Shown one piece after another: positions 1 to 11,440 of a DNA stretch of 64,000 nt. The position numbers and the translations under genes are program-made. The notes below the pieces were generated by a model. It was not told the origin of the DNA, did not search any database, and was given only the letters and a program-made list of their open reading frames with translations. The DNA is taken from assembly GCA_036346405.1 (NCBI GenBank), contig CM070566.1:12395533-12459532 (forward strand), given 5' to 3'. Source of the stretch: Phyllostachys edulis (lineage: Eukaryota > Streptophyta > Magnoliopsida > Poales > Poaceae). Each line of letters starts with the position of its first letter. Position 1 is the first letter of the stretch.

Positions 1-754
1 TCTGAAAGGTTTTGTTATGATTGCTCAATCGCATACTTATGTATGGCGAGTCATGGTTTTGATATGATTGCTCAATTGCATACTTCTGTATGGCGAGTCA
101 TGGCAGACATGATGAGTTATCTTGTGGGTAAAGTGTACAACCTCTGTAGAGTGTTAAACAATCTATTCGAATAGCCGCGTCCGCGGTCATGGACATGCTC
201 AGGGATTTCACACGAGGGGTAGATTTTCATAAAATTTGGGACGGGATAGCTGTGTGAGGTAACTTATGCAGCTATGTGAATAACTTGTTTAGGACATGTG
301 TCTTTGGAAAACAACTGATAAAATTACTATTGTCTATTTGTTTTACTTATGCTTTCAATCTATTATTCATATTCAAATTGCAAATATCACATTTCTGCAA
401 AAGAACCACAGTAGCCATTCCTTTGGAATAAGCCTGCATCTATAATTGCATTTCTGTGGTATGACTTGCGAGTACGGTGTGTAGTCATGCTTGCTTTATT
501 AAAACAAACAGAAGTGAAGGGATCGCCAGTCAACAAGGTCTACTATAAGGATCGTGGAGAACTAGGTCGCGCACCCGAGTCGATTGCCTGTGGGCATATG
601 GATGGGCTTCACTGAAGTTATTGTGTTTCGTTTCGCTGCAGCTTCATTGAGCTATCTGCCCTCTGAAGCATTAATTGTAAGCTTTGACCATAAGGTCTCT
701 GGACTAGTGCAGTATACACAGAGGGTCCAAAATTGCATATTTTGGGACCCGACA
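1..754 (+). repeat. Left LTR of element A, 3' portion
   Basis: Aligns with 8030-8839. It ends ...GACCCGACA, directly before the primer binding site. Relative to the right LTR it has one extra 47-bp tandem unit near its start and lacks about 98 bp near its end. Confidence 0.9.
10..103 (+). repeat. Two-unit 47-bp tandem duplication in the left LTR
   Basis: Units 10-56 and 57-103 differ at only a few bases (both run from TTTTG to GAGTCATGG). The right LTR has one unit only (about 8039-8085), so the duplication arose after insertion or differs between template copies. Confidence 0.85.
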
Positions 755-758
755 GAGG

Positions 759-770
759 TGGTATCAGAGC
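759..770 (+). other. Primer binding site of element A (initiator tRNA-Met)
   Basis: TGGTATCAGAGC, the usual plant retrotransposon complement of the 3' end of initiator tRNA-Met, lies 4 bases after the LTR end. It primes minus-strand cDNA synthesis. Confidence 0.9.
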
Positions 771-1790
771 CATATTGACTGTAGGTCGTGACCTTAGTTA
801 GAATGGCCGTTGATCAAGGAAAACTTCAAAACCTATTTTACAAATGAAAAATCTTAATGACGTGCTAATCTCATCTTGTCTAGCTTCTATACTCTTCTAT
901 TCTATTCCATTCTCATCTATATTCTTACTCACCGTTTTGAGTATTAAATTGGACTTGCTTCCCTCATAGCTTCTATAGTTGTCATTACCTGTGCCAAATG
1001 TCTTGGTGGATGCCCAAGAGCTGTTTTGAACAACTCTTCGAAGACCGTGCAACCAACAACAACGTATCAGCATCTCCCCAAGTGTCCAGGGAAAAGTTCG
1101 TCACAAGAATTGAAGACCAAGAAGAAGTTCTACGTCGCCCCTGCTTTCTCCAAGATTTGCTTACAAGGATCGCAACCAGTCAACGTTTGATGAAGACCGT
1201 GACCAGTTCAAGCTTTCTTCAGACCAGCCATATAGGATAGATCAGTGTTGGTTCCTCCCGTGTGTTGAGCCAAGTCACCCAGTTAAGTTAGAGCTTATTC
1301 GACTAGACGATTAGATTTTCGTTTTCTTTGATCTGTGTTGTTTGCTTGTGAGTTTTGTGCTTTTTAATAGCTCTCCGGCTATTTGTGTTCCTTGGTTTAC
1401 CTTGGGTTAAACCCGCTCCCCTTAGTAGATTATCTTCTCTTACCTTGTGCTTTTCCCTCTCATCTATTAGCCCTGGTCAGCAAGCAGATGAAGAGCCCCA
1501 GTAAAGCCAACCTTGTCAGTAGTCTTGAGGCGATGCATGCTAGCTCAGATCCTATCATTCCCAGTGGACAGTTGTTAGTACCAGGAGTAGCAGCTCCAGT
1601 CATGTAACAATTCTTGGTAGCTCAGACCCAATTCATGAACGTGATGATGCAAAACATGAACAACATGATGACACAGCAGAATCAGACCACTGCTACTTTA
1701 GTCAACTTGATAAATCAGAATAATCAAGCAAGTCATCGTCACGTCACCGATTAACCGATTGCAGGCGGCGCTAACCAGCAATTATCTCCA
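771..1790 (+). other. Leader between primer site and gag of element A
   Basis: Untranslated leader and possible ruined gag start. Small ORFs (998-1240, 1383-1607) show no domain I recognise. From about 1610 the sequence has low-complexity runs rich in ATG/AAC (FMNVMMQNMNNMMTQQN-like in one frame), which resemble the Gln/Asn-rich N-terminus of plant Gag proteins, but a stop precedes the gag ORF. Confidence 0.5.
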
Positions 1791-2822
1791 GTGCTAGTAG
1801 TGACACATCAGAATCCGAGCGCCTCCACCACCCGAAATCAGCTCATGCGAGCGACGATGCAACCGTCGAACAGTAGTAACCTCTGCAATGATGCACAACT
1901 CGTTGCCATCCCAATGGCACGCCCTCGGTTCAAGTTTGTGAAGTTCGTGATGACCAAGCCGCCTATCTTTGAAGGATCAACCACACTCAGGGATGCAGAA
2001 TCTTGGATTCGCACCATAGAAGGAAAGCTAACTATTGTGCAATGCAATGATAATGAGAAAGTTCTCTTTGCTGCTCATCAGTTGGAAGGAGTTGCATTGG
2101 ATTGGTGGGGAAAATTTCGCGTCGCCCATCAGGACGAGCAAACCATCACATGGTTAGAGTTCACCGTTGCTTTTCGTCAGCAGCGTGCGACATCTAGCAG
2201 GAGTGATCAAGAGGAACTTGCCATTCCGATATTCTATAGCAAATCCAGTCCTTGTCACTTAAAGTGCTGCCAGCCAGATAAGTCAGAAGGTTGTGCATGT
2301 ATCCGTTGTGGAGAAATAGGCCATAGTGCCAATAAGCACAACATAAATTGTTCCAGTTGTGAAGGAAACCATTCCGTTGGAGAATGTCCAATGAGCAAAA
2401 TCACATGCTTCTTATGTGAAGGCGATGATCATTGTCCAAGTCAGTGCCCCATGTATTCAGTGTTGACTTCTACAACACAACGTCAGCGAGAAAGCTTCCG
2501 AGCCGCTATAAGTGCATTAGCAAAAGGAAGCAATCCGTTGCCAGTGCAAGATATGTCCGCCGAAGAACCACAAGAGCAGAATGTTGACTTTGGCAACCCA
2601 CCTCGAAAGGGAAACAAGCCAGTCTCACCAAGAGTGTGTTTCGAGTGTGGCAAGCAAGGCCACTATGCCAAGAAATGCCCTGCAAAGCGACAAGCTTCAA
2701 CCTTTAAGAAGGATAGTCATTCTGCCACAGTCTCGTCGGAAAAGTCGCAAGGCTTGACACGCATATGCTATCGTTGTCATAGGAAAGGCCACTACATCAG
2801 CCAGTGTCCGCAGCAGAACTAA
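1791..2822 (+). CDS. Gag polyprotein with five zinc knuckles (element A)
   Basis: Open frame of 343 residues. Residues about 46-132 match the plant Retrotrans_gag domain (PPIFEGS, ...AESWIRTIE..., LEGVALDWWG, W.EF..AFR). The second half of that domain (HIP.G...EF..L.QG..., visible in element B) is missing and an unrelated linker follows, so an internal deletion is likely. Five Cys-rich knuckles follow: near residues 168, 188, 206 (CFLCEGDDHCPSQCP), 283 (CFECGKQGHYAKKCP) and 326 (CYRCHRKGHYISQCP). Such knuckles bind RNA and package the genome. One or two knuckles is usual for chromoviruses. The ATG at 1791 is the first in frame; the true start may lie upstream of a stop. The protein is probably not functional for assembly, given the gap. 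Confidence 0.8.
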   Translation: MLVVTHQNPSASTTRNQLMRATMQPSNSSNLCNDAQLVAIPMARPRFKFVKFVMTKPPIFEGSTTLRDAESWIRTIEGKLTIVQCNDNEKVLFAAHQLEGVALDWWGKFRVAHQDEQTITWLEFTVAFRQQRATSSRSDQEELAIPIFYSKSSPCHLKCCQPDKSEGCACIRCGEIGHSANKHNINCSSCEGNHSVGECPMSKITCFLCEGDDHCPSQCPMYSVLTSTTQRQRESFRAAISALAKGSNPLPVQDMSAEEPQEQNVDFGNPPRKGNKPVSPRVCFECGKQGHYAKKCPAKRQASTFKKDSHSATVSSEKSQGLTRICYRCHRKGHYISQCPQQN

Positions 2823-4632
2823 TCACTCACTCCAGGTGCAAGAATGCCAGAAGTTGTGTCAGTTAAGATAGTAACTCCCAGAGCAAGTGGTAACACAGCC
2901 GGATCTGTGTGTCCAACGAAGCAGTCAAAGAAGAGACGTTTGGATTATGATGTTACCAAGGAAGCATAGATTGGTGATGTCATATTATGCAGTGTCATGC
3001 CTTTGTTAGCAACAATATATAAAGTTAGAAAATATTGTAATCCTTTCTTTTGTTTGAGAGCTAAAAGGTGGACATCTTTGTATTCAAGTTATGAATAAAA
3101 GGAATTGCTGGGTATTAAACATAGGATACCTTTCTCAGCATATGCATGTGCATGTCGAGTAATCAAGTTCTGAGTCTTGGTAATCGAAGGCCATAGGGCC
3201 ATAATTATAAGGGATCATGTTGAAGTCGAAGCCACTACCTTGCATAGTAGCGAGGCAGCAGCGAATGGTTAAAGAACTTAACCATGTGATAATGCCCATA
3301 GCCGCAAGAGAATATGCATTGATCAGTGCAGTGATCTATACAACCCACAACTGTATCAAAAGTCAAGTTGTCCTTGACTTGGTAACCCTGATCCGCCTAT
3401 GTTAGAAGGAATTACGTCAGAGATGATATATGACAAAAGCTGCCAATGAGTTCGCATAAATGACGAAACAGATCAGATGATTTTCTCAGATAAAGGCAGC
3501 GTCAAATCAAGCTCATCATCTTAGCTACTGTCAGTGTTGTTTGAGAAGTGAAATGGTAGCACAAGGATGTGTGAGGATTTCAATTTATGAGCTAATCTTT
3601 AGAACCTCATAATCAACTTGTTGAGTTTTGAGTAAGAATTTCAGTTTTCCCCAGAATCATCTGTGAGCAAGTCAGTGTCAGTTGAAGATCAGCGAGACAG
3701 TCTTTTCAAGACAGCCAAGACCCCTCATCATTGTAAAAGAGCAAGTTCGCCCAGATCGCCAGAAGTGAACTGAATCAGTGAGAATTTAAAAAAAAAAGCT
3801 ATCGCAATAATCTATTGTTCAGTCAGCTAAAGTTACTTAGGAAAGTGAGAAGTAGAGTCTTGAGTCAGTACAAAAGGATATCTGTTGAACCCCAGAGTTC
3901 AAACAAATGCTAGAAAATTAGGCTTGATCAGACAGTTTTGTCAAAAAAAAAATCCGTCGTTTCATTTCTATATCACCGAGTTGGGAGACCGTCTAACAGG
4001 GTGGTATACGACAGAGGTTGTATAAGACAGAGATGGTATTCACCAAAATGGGTATGGTGCCAGATCGATAGAGATGATCAGTTTGCACAATGTGTCAGAA
4101 AGGTTAGCGTCGGACCGAGGATCCCAGTTTACCTCATGTCAGTGACAGAGTGTCTATGAAGCCTTGGATGCTCATTTCAGTTCGGTAGTGTATATCACCT
4201 TGAATATGCAAACAAATTGAAAGAAATGGTGAGTTATGCCTTAACTTATAAGTACCAAGTCGAGCAAGTAAGAGTTCTGTGCAGAGTTCCCCTACAACAC
4301 CAGTTGTCAGCCAGTTCATAGTTGTCACCATCTGAAGTTCACAGCGATTGATCGTAAGTCATTGCTCAGCTAGGGGCAGATCAGATCACAAAGAATGTGG
4401 AATTTTGTGTTAATCATGAAGCCGAAGGCCAAGTTTCTTTAATCCTAAAAGGGATTGTAAGTAGCTTAGTTCCAGCAGAAAAGCTACACAGGTTATGCAG
4501 ATTATACAGATTATCACTCTCGCAATCTTGTCTATCGTCAGGATACCTGTTGAAGATCTGCGTTAAGAATTGTATGACAGAGGTGACCAAGATGTGTCAG
4601 TCAGTTCAGATTTTGAAGCTCAGAAGAAGATA
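2823..4632 (+). other. Decayed pol region of element A
   Basis: Expected site of protease, reverse transcriptase and RNase H. No ORF above about 80 residues, and no YxDD or DSG motif found. At 4105-4180 there is a second, damaged copy of the integrase stretch found at 4633-4707 (both read ...TCDGAxCxAGGATCxCAGTTTACCTC, then a GAAGCCTT..CTCATTT block), so part of integrase is duplicated about 530 bp apart. Confidence 0.6.
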
Positions 4633-4633
4633 G

Positions 4634-5021
4634 TGTCAGATCAAGGATCTCAGTTTACCTCTTGTTTTGGCAGGGTTTGCGTGAAGCCTTAGGGACTCAT
4701 TTGAATTTCAGTACGGCATACCATCCCCAGGCGGATGGGCATACTAAAAGAGTTGATCAAATATGGGAAGATATGTTGAGAGCTTGTGCTCTACCAAATG
4801 CTGCTCGTTGGGATAAGAGTTTGTCGTATGCTGAATTTTCGTACAACAACAGTTATCAAGCTAGTCTGCAGATGTCACCATTTGAAACTTTGTATGGCCG
4901 TGCCTGTAGGACCCCTTCGAATTGGTCAGAAATAGCCAAATGTTTAGTTTTTGGGCCAGACATCGTTCAAGAGGCAGAAGAGCAAGTGTCTATGATGAGA
5001 GAGAGATTAAAGATAGCTTAG
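4634..5021 (+). pseudogene. Integrase core remnant (element A)
   Basis: The frame holds the second half of a retroviral-type integrase core. VSDQGSQFTS (about 4636-4664) carries the second catalytic Asp and is followed by the AYHPQADGHTKRVDQ block and the plant-typical ...FSYNNSYQASLQMSPFETLYGR.C.TP. In the family the third catalytic residue is the Glu of DGQTERVNQ. Here that position reads Lys (HTKRV), so strand transfer should be dead. The first third of the core is not recognisable upstream. A stop after KIA at 5019-5021 separates it from the chromodomain part. Confidence 0.8.
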
Positions 5022-5224
5022 TCAAGACAGAAGAGTTATGCTGATAATTGTCGTCGTGATCTCAGTTTTGAGCCAGAGGATTTTGTTTATCTTCGAGTTA
5101 CTCCTCGAGAGGTGTAAAAGATTTCATGCCAAAGGGAAGCTTGCCCTAGATATGTTGGTCCGTTCAAGATATTGGCTCGTCGTGGAGAAGTAGCCTATCA
5201 ATTGGAGCGCCGCATGATTAGCGA

Positions 5225-5542
5225 GTGCATGATGTCTTTCATGTCTCCCAGTTGAAGAAATGTCTTCGTGTGCCAGAAGAACAAGCCTCGTTGGAATCAA
5301 TCGAATCGAAAGAGGATCTCACTTATAAAGAGCAGCCAGTCAAAATTTTGGATGTCGCAGAGCGCCATACCAGAAGCAAGACCGTTCGTTTTTGCAAGGT
5401 TCAGTGGAGCAACCACTCAGAAGGAGAAGCAACGTGGGAACGTGAAGGCGAGTGGCCGAGTTCCCTAGCCTTTTCTCTAGCTAGCTTTGAATCTCGGGGC
5501 GAGATTCCTTTAGGGGAGGTTTGTAACATCCTAATTTTCTGA
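5225..5542 (+). pseudogene. Integrase C-terminus with chromodomain (element A)
   Basis: Begins with the conserved HDVFHVSQLKKC(L)RVPEE box found at the integrase C-terminus of plant chromoviruses. Then LTYKEQPVKILDVAERHTR and SKTVRFCKVQWSNH...EATWERE form a group II chromodomain (aromatic cage incomplete). This domain targets integration to heterochromatin in chromoviruses. The reading frame crosses the polypurine tract and ends inside the right LTR, as is common in this family. The upstream frame is broken near 5119 (TAA), so it is not joined to the core. Confidence 0.8.
5510..5520 (+). other. Polypurine tract of element A
   Basis: TTAGGGGAGGT immediately before the right LTR (TGTAACATCC at 5522). 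It primes plus-strand DNA synthesis and fixes the 5' edge of the LTR. Confidence 0.85.
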
Positions 5543-6317
5543 GCTTTAAAAAAAATCTTTTAAATAGTTAGTAGGAAGAAAATTCACCATTTGGAATTTA
5601 TTTGAATTTAATTTAAAAGCTTAAACATGGACTTTGTACATCAAAACAATTTAATATGATTAAAGTCAACATCAATAATGGTCAAAACTATTTTATTTGA
5701 ATTCTTTGTGCTTGGATATATTTTCTAGATTTTTCTAGAATCTTTCCAAGTCCATTTGCTATTTTCTATTGCTTATTTGGATTGCTGGTATTTTATTAAA
5801 AAAAAGTATTTAAAATCTCAGATAATCGTTTGGGCTGAAACCCAAACCCTATTCCCTGGTGGCCTAGCACTGTGCGGCCCAAGCTTTCATGCCCGTGCTC
5901 TTTCGTCTCTCAAGATGGGCGCTCCCTTGTATCATTGGTGGGTGGACCCCACCAATATGACCAGCTTCTCTCTCTCAGCGCTCATTGTCCAAGCCGTCCG
6001 ATCACAGCTGGGCGGTCAGATCCGTTTGCCCGCGTGCGCATCCTCGTTTTCGGTCTCTGCCAGGTGGGGCCGCGCCGAGCCGTCGTCTTCCTTGAGCCGT
6101 CGTCTTCATGGACTCTTCACCGCGCCCGCCATTGGAGCTTCGGAAACACGTCGACAACGGGACTCTTCAACTCAAATCTCCTTGATTACATTGTCGATCT
6201 TATCTCGAGTCTTCGCATCCATATCTGCTTTCAGCGGGCGAATCAAACTCTATCCTCAAGATTCAAACAAACCCGAGACTATCGATTTGGGGATTTCTTA
6301 TCTAGGCTCGCCCTCGG

Positions 6318-6329
6318 CCTATAAATAGC
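6318..6329 (+). promoter_or_regulatory. TATA box of LTR promoter (element A)
   Basis: CCTATAAATAGC about 800 bp into the LTR, followed by a C-rich stretch and AAACCCTAG-like leader text, the usual look of a plant LTR transcription start region. Confidence 0.6.
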
Positions 6330-8687
6330 ACCCCCGGGGGCGCCTTCGCCCGCTGATCCTGAATCCCCATCCTGTTCTCCTCCTAAAGCCCTAGAGGCGG
6401 CGCAATCGTCAACTTAGGGTTTTCGGCCGAAGCTTGTTTTCTTCAAATTCCGCCGCCGTCAGTCGTGCTCCGCCTCCGTGGACTATGCCATCGGCATCCT
6501 CATCGCAAGAGCAACCTCGTGCACCCCTCCGTTGGCCCAAAGCACCGCTGGTGGTCAATCCCGACAAAACCCGATCGTCCTCCTCCGCTCCGACGTCAAC
6601 TCCGGCGACCTCCGTTGTCCTCTCGAGCCAAGGTGGGTACCAGATTGTGCACAATAGAGTGGGCTATCTCCTGGTATCACTCACCTCATGGCGTGCCTGT
6701 AAGCTGCCGTTCTTGAGACGAACGAAGCTCTCGCCGGCGTCCAGCTGACGTGTCGTGCCACATGGCCGTCCACATCGGCGTCCACCTCATTCTTGTGCAC
6801 GCGTGTCATCTGAGGTGGCACCAAGTCGGTCTTCGTCGGTAGCGTGGTCTTGGTCCACCGATCCCAGATCCGTAGGCTCGGTAGACCCAGTCCACCGTGA
6901 GCCGTGAGGCTGACATGTGGGTCCCACATGTTAGTATTTCTTTTAATTCTTTTATTCTGAGTGCTGACGTCATCGTTGCGCAATAATCCGATTTTTCTTT
7001 TAAAGAATAATTCGGAATAATTCAGTTTTAGGGTTTTCTTTTAGATTCAAACTTCCCAAGCTCATATCTTTTGCATCCGAACTCCGTTTGAGTCCATTCA
7101 AATTCTTAAATTCATCTAAATACGAGATCTATTTATCTGAGATTATTATTTTATTTTTGGAGTTTGTTTGCTTTCTATTATTTATTTGTTTTGGTTTATT
7201 TGCTTATTTACGAGTAGACGTGGATACTACGAGAAGTGCTGATCAAGAAGGAGCTGAAGATCAAGACAGTAGAAGATTAAAGATAAATAAAGATCATTAT
7301 TGCTATAGCAAGGCAAGTTATACCTTTGATCATGTTGAACCCAGTTTTCTAAAATATTTTGATTCAAATTATTGCATTTACTTAATTATTTATTTCAATG
7401 TTTTTGGGATTAGTTAATATCCAATTTGTTATGACCTCCTTGTCTAATTGTATGCCATAATCTTTTGTCACCCTAGATTGGTTCATATTTAGTTGGTGCT
7501 ATTGTACCACCAACGGGTTGGTTAGATGCGATTAGATTGTTTAGCCATGCTACGAGTCATCATTTCATGTGAGTCGCAATAATAAACTTGACCAAGTGAC
7601 TATGGAACCATTTGATTAAATTGTGTGTACTATGTGCTATTACTCGTTGATGGCATATGTTGCACTAACCAACAGGTGGGAAAAGGTTTTGGACGGAGGC
7701 AAGTGGTGCAGTATACTTTTATGGTGGATCTATGTTGGCGGGAATGATAGGTTAGAAATTGGAAGTCTTGCCTCGATCGCTTAAGGACTTAACCTTGTGC
7801 GCCATTGAACTGGGCCTTTCGTACAACCACATGCACGATGGGGCGGGCCTAACTTAGTAAGTTATGGAGTCTTGGCATTGATTACTCAAGTTGTAGGTTA
7901 GCTGTGTCGGATTGGGTGGAGGTGTGTACTACCAAGGAGTCGCATCACGGGGCGGTTCGCCGTTTCACAATCAACGGTGTCGTCTGTGGCGGCTAAGCAT
8001 ACCGGGAGTGTCAATGTTGAGATGAAGTTTCTGAAAGGTTTTGTTATGATTGCTCAATCGCATACTTTTGTATGGCGAGTCATGGCAGACATGATGAGTT
8101 AATCGTATCTTGTGGGTAAAGTGTACAACCTCTGCAGAGTGTTAAACAACCTATTCGAATAGCCACGTCCGCGGTTATGGACATGCTCGGGGATTTCACA
8201 CGAGGGGTAGATTTTCATAAAACTTGGGATCGGATAGCTGTGTGAGGTAACTTATGCAACTATGTGAATAACTTGTTTAGGACATGTGTCTTTGGAAAAC
8301 AACTGATAAAATTACTATTGTCTATTTGTTTTACTGATGCTTTCAATCTATTATTCATATTCAAATTGGAAATGTTGCATTTCTTCAAAAGAACCACAGT
8401 AGCCATTCCTTTGGAATAATCCTGCATCTATAATTGCATTTCTGTGGTATGACTTGCGAGTACGGTGTGTACTCATGCTTGCTTTATTAAAACAAGCAGA
8501 AGTGAAGGGATCGCCAGTCAACAAGGCCTACTACAAGGATCGTGGAGAACTAGGTCGCGCACCCATTCGATTGCCTGTGGGCATATGGATGGGCTTCACT
8601 GAAGTTATTCTATTTCGTTCCGCTGTAGCTTCATTGAGCTATCTGCCCTTTGAAGCATTAATTGTGAGCTTTGACCATAAGGCCTCT

Positions 8688-8785
8688 ACTCTGATGTTTA
8701 TTATTATTTGCCTATTTATTAGTTATCTTTGTATATGGAAATGATATTTCACTAATGTTGCCACTGTGTGCACTAGCGTGATCCT
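8688..8785 (+). repeat. 98-bp segment present only in the right LTR of A
   Basis: Between CCTCT (8683-8687) and GGACTAGTGC (from 8786). The left LTR joins these directly at 700/701. The related sequence at 13020-13149 also has the segment, so a deletion in the left LTR is more likely than an insertion in the right. Confidence 0.75.
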
Positions 8786-8839
8786 GGACTAGTGCAGTAT
8801 ACACAGAGGGTCCAGAATTGCATATTTTGGGTCCCGACA

Positions 8840-9146
8840 CTCCCCATGCCCTGACTGTTTCCCATCTGTGTTCACGCGCATTGAAGACCTGAGCCGAACC
8901 CGTCGTTGTTTCCCGTCGTGCTCGCGCCCTCTCCTTTGCCCTCCTCCCACTATAAAATGAGAAATGTGACCGCCTCGCCCTCCTCTTCGTTTTGCTCTAA
9001 ACCCCACCCTCTAACTCATTGCCGTCCGCCGCCACCTTCTTCCCCAATGTCGGCCGCCACCCCCTGGTGCTACCGCCGCACCGGTGAGTTTCTACCTCGC
9101 CCAACCGCGTCACATCGTGTTCCCGAGGCCGAGGAACATTTACCCT
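8840..9146 (+). other. Unassigned promoter-like sequence between elements
   Basis: GC-rich DNA with CACTATAAAATG (8947-8958). About 95 bp further comes ATGTCGGCC (9047) opening a short frame, MSAATPWCYRRTG, which meets a good 5' splice site (G|GTGAGT, about 9083). This looks like the 5' end of a gene or of another LTR transcript, cut off by the repeat that starts at 9147. No product can be named. Confidence 0.35.
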
Positions 9147-9913
9147 TGTAAGATCGAGGAGGCCGACTAGGGGGCGTGAATAGGCGGTTTTAAAAACTTC
9201 TTTGGCTAAAACCGAGTTTTAAGCGGAATTGTAAATTAATTCGGTTTAGCACAATTAAAGCCTAAATCAACTAGTCATTATGAAGTGCACTAACAATATG
9301 AGGCTATATAAGAGATAGCATACATACACAAACAAGTAAGCAATTTAATATAAGGAATGTAAATTGCAATATAGTAAAGCACAAGAAATCAAACCACAAT
9401 GACACAACGATGTTTTACCGTGGTGATCGGAGACTTGCCAGTCTCCCCTAATCCACGTTGAGGTAAGCCCAAAATCAATTGGACCGGCTCCACGAATTAA
9501 GCCAAACACCTCCGAGATAAGTCCAACCACTTGGACCGGTTCCAAACCGAACCAACACCTCGATCCACTAGGGTTGCTCTTCCTCCACTCTGGAGATAGC
9601 GAGCACCAAGCCACTCACAAATGCCCTGGTCTTCTCACAACCTTCTTTGAGAAGATCACGAACCATAAGCCTCCTCGCCGTCTAGGTGTTGGCAAATACC
9701 AAGAGTAACAAGTCGAAGACGCTCACTTGAACTAATCAAGTGTTTAAGCTCAAGTGGATACACAATACACTACCTAATGCGACACATGCAATTAGAGTTT
9801 TCCTCTCAAAGCTCATTAAGTGCAACACATGCACAAAAGAGTGTAGAGGGCTTGCTCTTAGCTTAATGGGATTGAATATGGCACCAGCAATTAACCCACA
9901 ACCGGCCAAGGTG

Positions 9914-9924
9914 GGTATTTATAG
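9914..9924 (-). promoter_or_regulatory. TATA box of SIRE LTR promoter
   Basis: Minus strand reads CTATAAATACC, about 780 bases before the LTR's 3' end. The same arrangement is seen in the second SIRE LTR (59863-59871). Confidence 0.55.
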
Positions 9925-9967
9925 CCCACACACAAAGACTAGCCGTTGGGACAAAGTCTGCTGCAAA

Positions 9968-10470
9968 ATCAGCACGAGCGGTACTACCGCCAACTAAGTT
10001 GCGGTACTACCGCACCGCTACTGATACACAGTAACGGCTCTATCAAAAGCTCTGAACTAGCCGTTGGAAACTAGCGCGGTACTACCGCCAACCAACATGC
10101 GGTACTAACACTGAGGCCAGTCGTACCATTCACAAGGGCGATACAACTGTTTCTCAAAAGACCCAAAATAGGTGCTTTTTGGAAAATCGTACCGCCAAAT
10201 AAAAATTGAAACGACCGGGTTGCAGTAGTACCGCACCACGAGCCAGTCGTACTGCTTGAGCGACCAGTTGGCTATGCACGTTCGGACCAATGACGTGGAC
10301 GGCCCAGATACATTTGGCCGTTCGGACCGCAGGTCTTAACCACACGATTGGATCAGTTCGGACGGTCTGAACGTCCACCGGTAGTACCGCCAAAGGATAT
10401 GCGGTCATACCGTTGAGTGCGGTAGTACCGCTGACAACACGTCGGTACTACCGTTTTTCCTGGGAAAACA
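9968..10470. repeat. GCGGTACTACCGC palindrome cluster
   Basis: At least eight copies of the near-perfect palindrome core GGTASTACC with flanking GC/CG (for example 9973-9985, 10001-10013, 10076-10088, 10377-10389, 10421-10433, 10442-10454), some written with a different centre. Two more lie at about 12906-12935. Such arrays are known from SIRE/Maximus LTRs of Triticeae; their role is unknown. Confidence 0.7.
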
Positions 10471-10919
10471 GCAGTTTGCATCCAAAAACAAACTCAATTG
10501 CAAAATATACTTGACAATTGATAAGTGATGCAAACAAAGGTTAAAGGCAAGGTTCTCAACAAGTTGCAAAACACATTTGCCAACTTTTAGAATCAATGCC
10601 ACCAAGGAATAAGGTACATAGACTTAAACCATTTGCAAAATACATTCGCAAACTAAAGTCACATGCTACAAGGATTATGCATGAGCTCCGACTATTTGCA
10701 AAACACATTCGCAAATACTGACAACATGCTAAAGAGAGCTAGAGCAAACACGATTAGCTATCAACATATGACTAACTCAACCTACTAGTCAAAGACCCCT
10801 CTTAATAGTACGGCAACCTATACTAGCAATCCAGTCTTTCATCCAAACACCAAGACCGGTAAAAGACTAGGAACACATCCTTAGCCCTAGCTAATCATAC
10901 CTTTGCCTTGCATGAATAC

Positions 10920-11290
10920 TTGAAGCTTGATGACACACATCTTCACTTCAAGTCCGGGTTCGTGACTTGATATGCATCAACCCATGATGCATTTTTTACT
11001 TGACCTCCATCAACACATGATGGGTCTTCTTTTGACTTGATGATCAACTCATGATCATCTCCTCTTCTTGAACATCATCAACACATGATGATTTTCTCTT
11101 CTTCGAGTTCTTGATATACATCAACACATGATGCATCCTTTACTTGAACTTCTTGACTTCAACATCATCAACACATGATGATCTTCTTTACTTCGGGACC
11201 TTGTCTTGAACATCACCAACACATGATGATTTCCTTCATCCCGAGTCTTGACTTGATGACAATCAATTCATGATGTCATCCAAAGTCTTC
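10920..11290. repeat. Degenerate tandem repeat around CATCATCAACACATGATG
   Basis: About seven units of 40-60 bp, each with ATCAACxCATGATG (itself a partial palindrome CATCA..TGATG) followed by a CTTCTTxACTTG spacer. It lies in the LTR part nearest the polypurine junction. Confidence 0.7.
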
Positions 11291-11440
11291 AACATTATGG
11301 AACATAACCTATTCATCTAACTCATAGAAAATATTATTTCCACAATATGATTGTCATTAATTACAACAACATACCATTAGCTCATAATGGTGGGACAAGA
11401 TATTCCAATCTTTCCCTCTTTGGTAATTGATGACAACCAT
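11290..11440. repeat. Duplicate of the LTR/polypurine junction
   Basis: ATTGTCATTAAT..CCATTAGCTCATAATGGTGGG...CAATCTTTCCCTCTTTGGTAATTGATGACAA is an older copy of the 11770-11905 stretch (CATTGTCATTAAT...CATAATGGTGGG...CAATCTCCCCCTTTTTGGTGATTGGTGACAA). The polypurine run is corrupted here, so 11873 is the better LTR edge. Confidence 0.65.

Larger units (their letters stand above)
1..8839 (+). mobile_element. Gypsy retrotransposon A (Tekay/Del-type chromovirus), 5' end cut by window
   Basis: Long-terminal-repeat retrotransposon of the Ty3-gypsy superfamily. The first 754 bases match the last ~810 bases of the repeat at 5522-8839, so they are the two LTRs. Between them lie, in order, a tRNA-Met primer site, a gag ORF with zinc knuckles, a ruined pol region, an integrase remnant, a chromodomain-like end and a polypurine tract. 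That order and the chromodomain place it among chromoviruses. Reverse transcriptase is not recognisable, so this copy is non-autonomous. The right LTR ends ...CCCGACA at 8839 and is followed by CTCCC; the matching left target duplication lies outside the window. Confidence 0.9.
5522..8839 (+). repeat. Right LTR of element A (3318 bp)
   Basis: Starts TGTAACATCC, ends GTCCCGACA (TG...CA). Its last ~810 bases match 1-754. Length and ends fit Tekay/Del-type gypsy LTRs. ORFs inside (for example 5756-6328 and 6434-6748) have no recognised domain. A TATA box lies at 6318-6329. Confidence 0.9.

Noticed and set aside
759..770. tRNA gene
   Set aside because: TGGTATCAGAGC is the complement of the tRNA end used as primer site, not a tRNA gene; no cloverleaf surrounds it.
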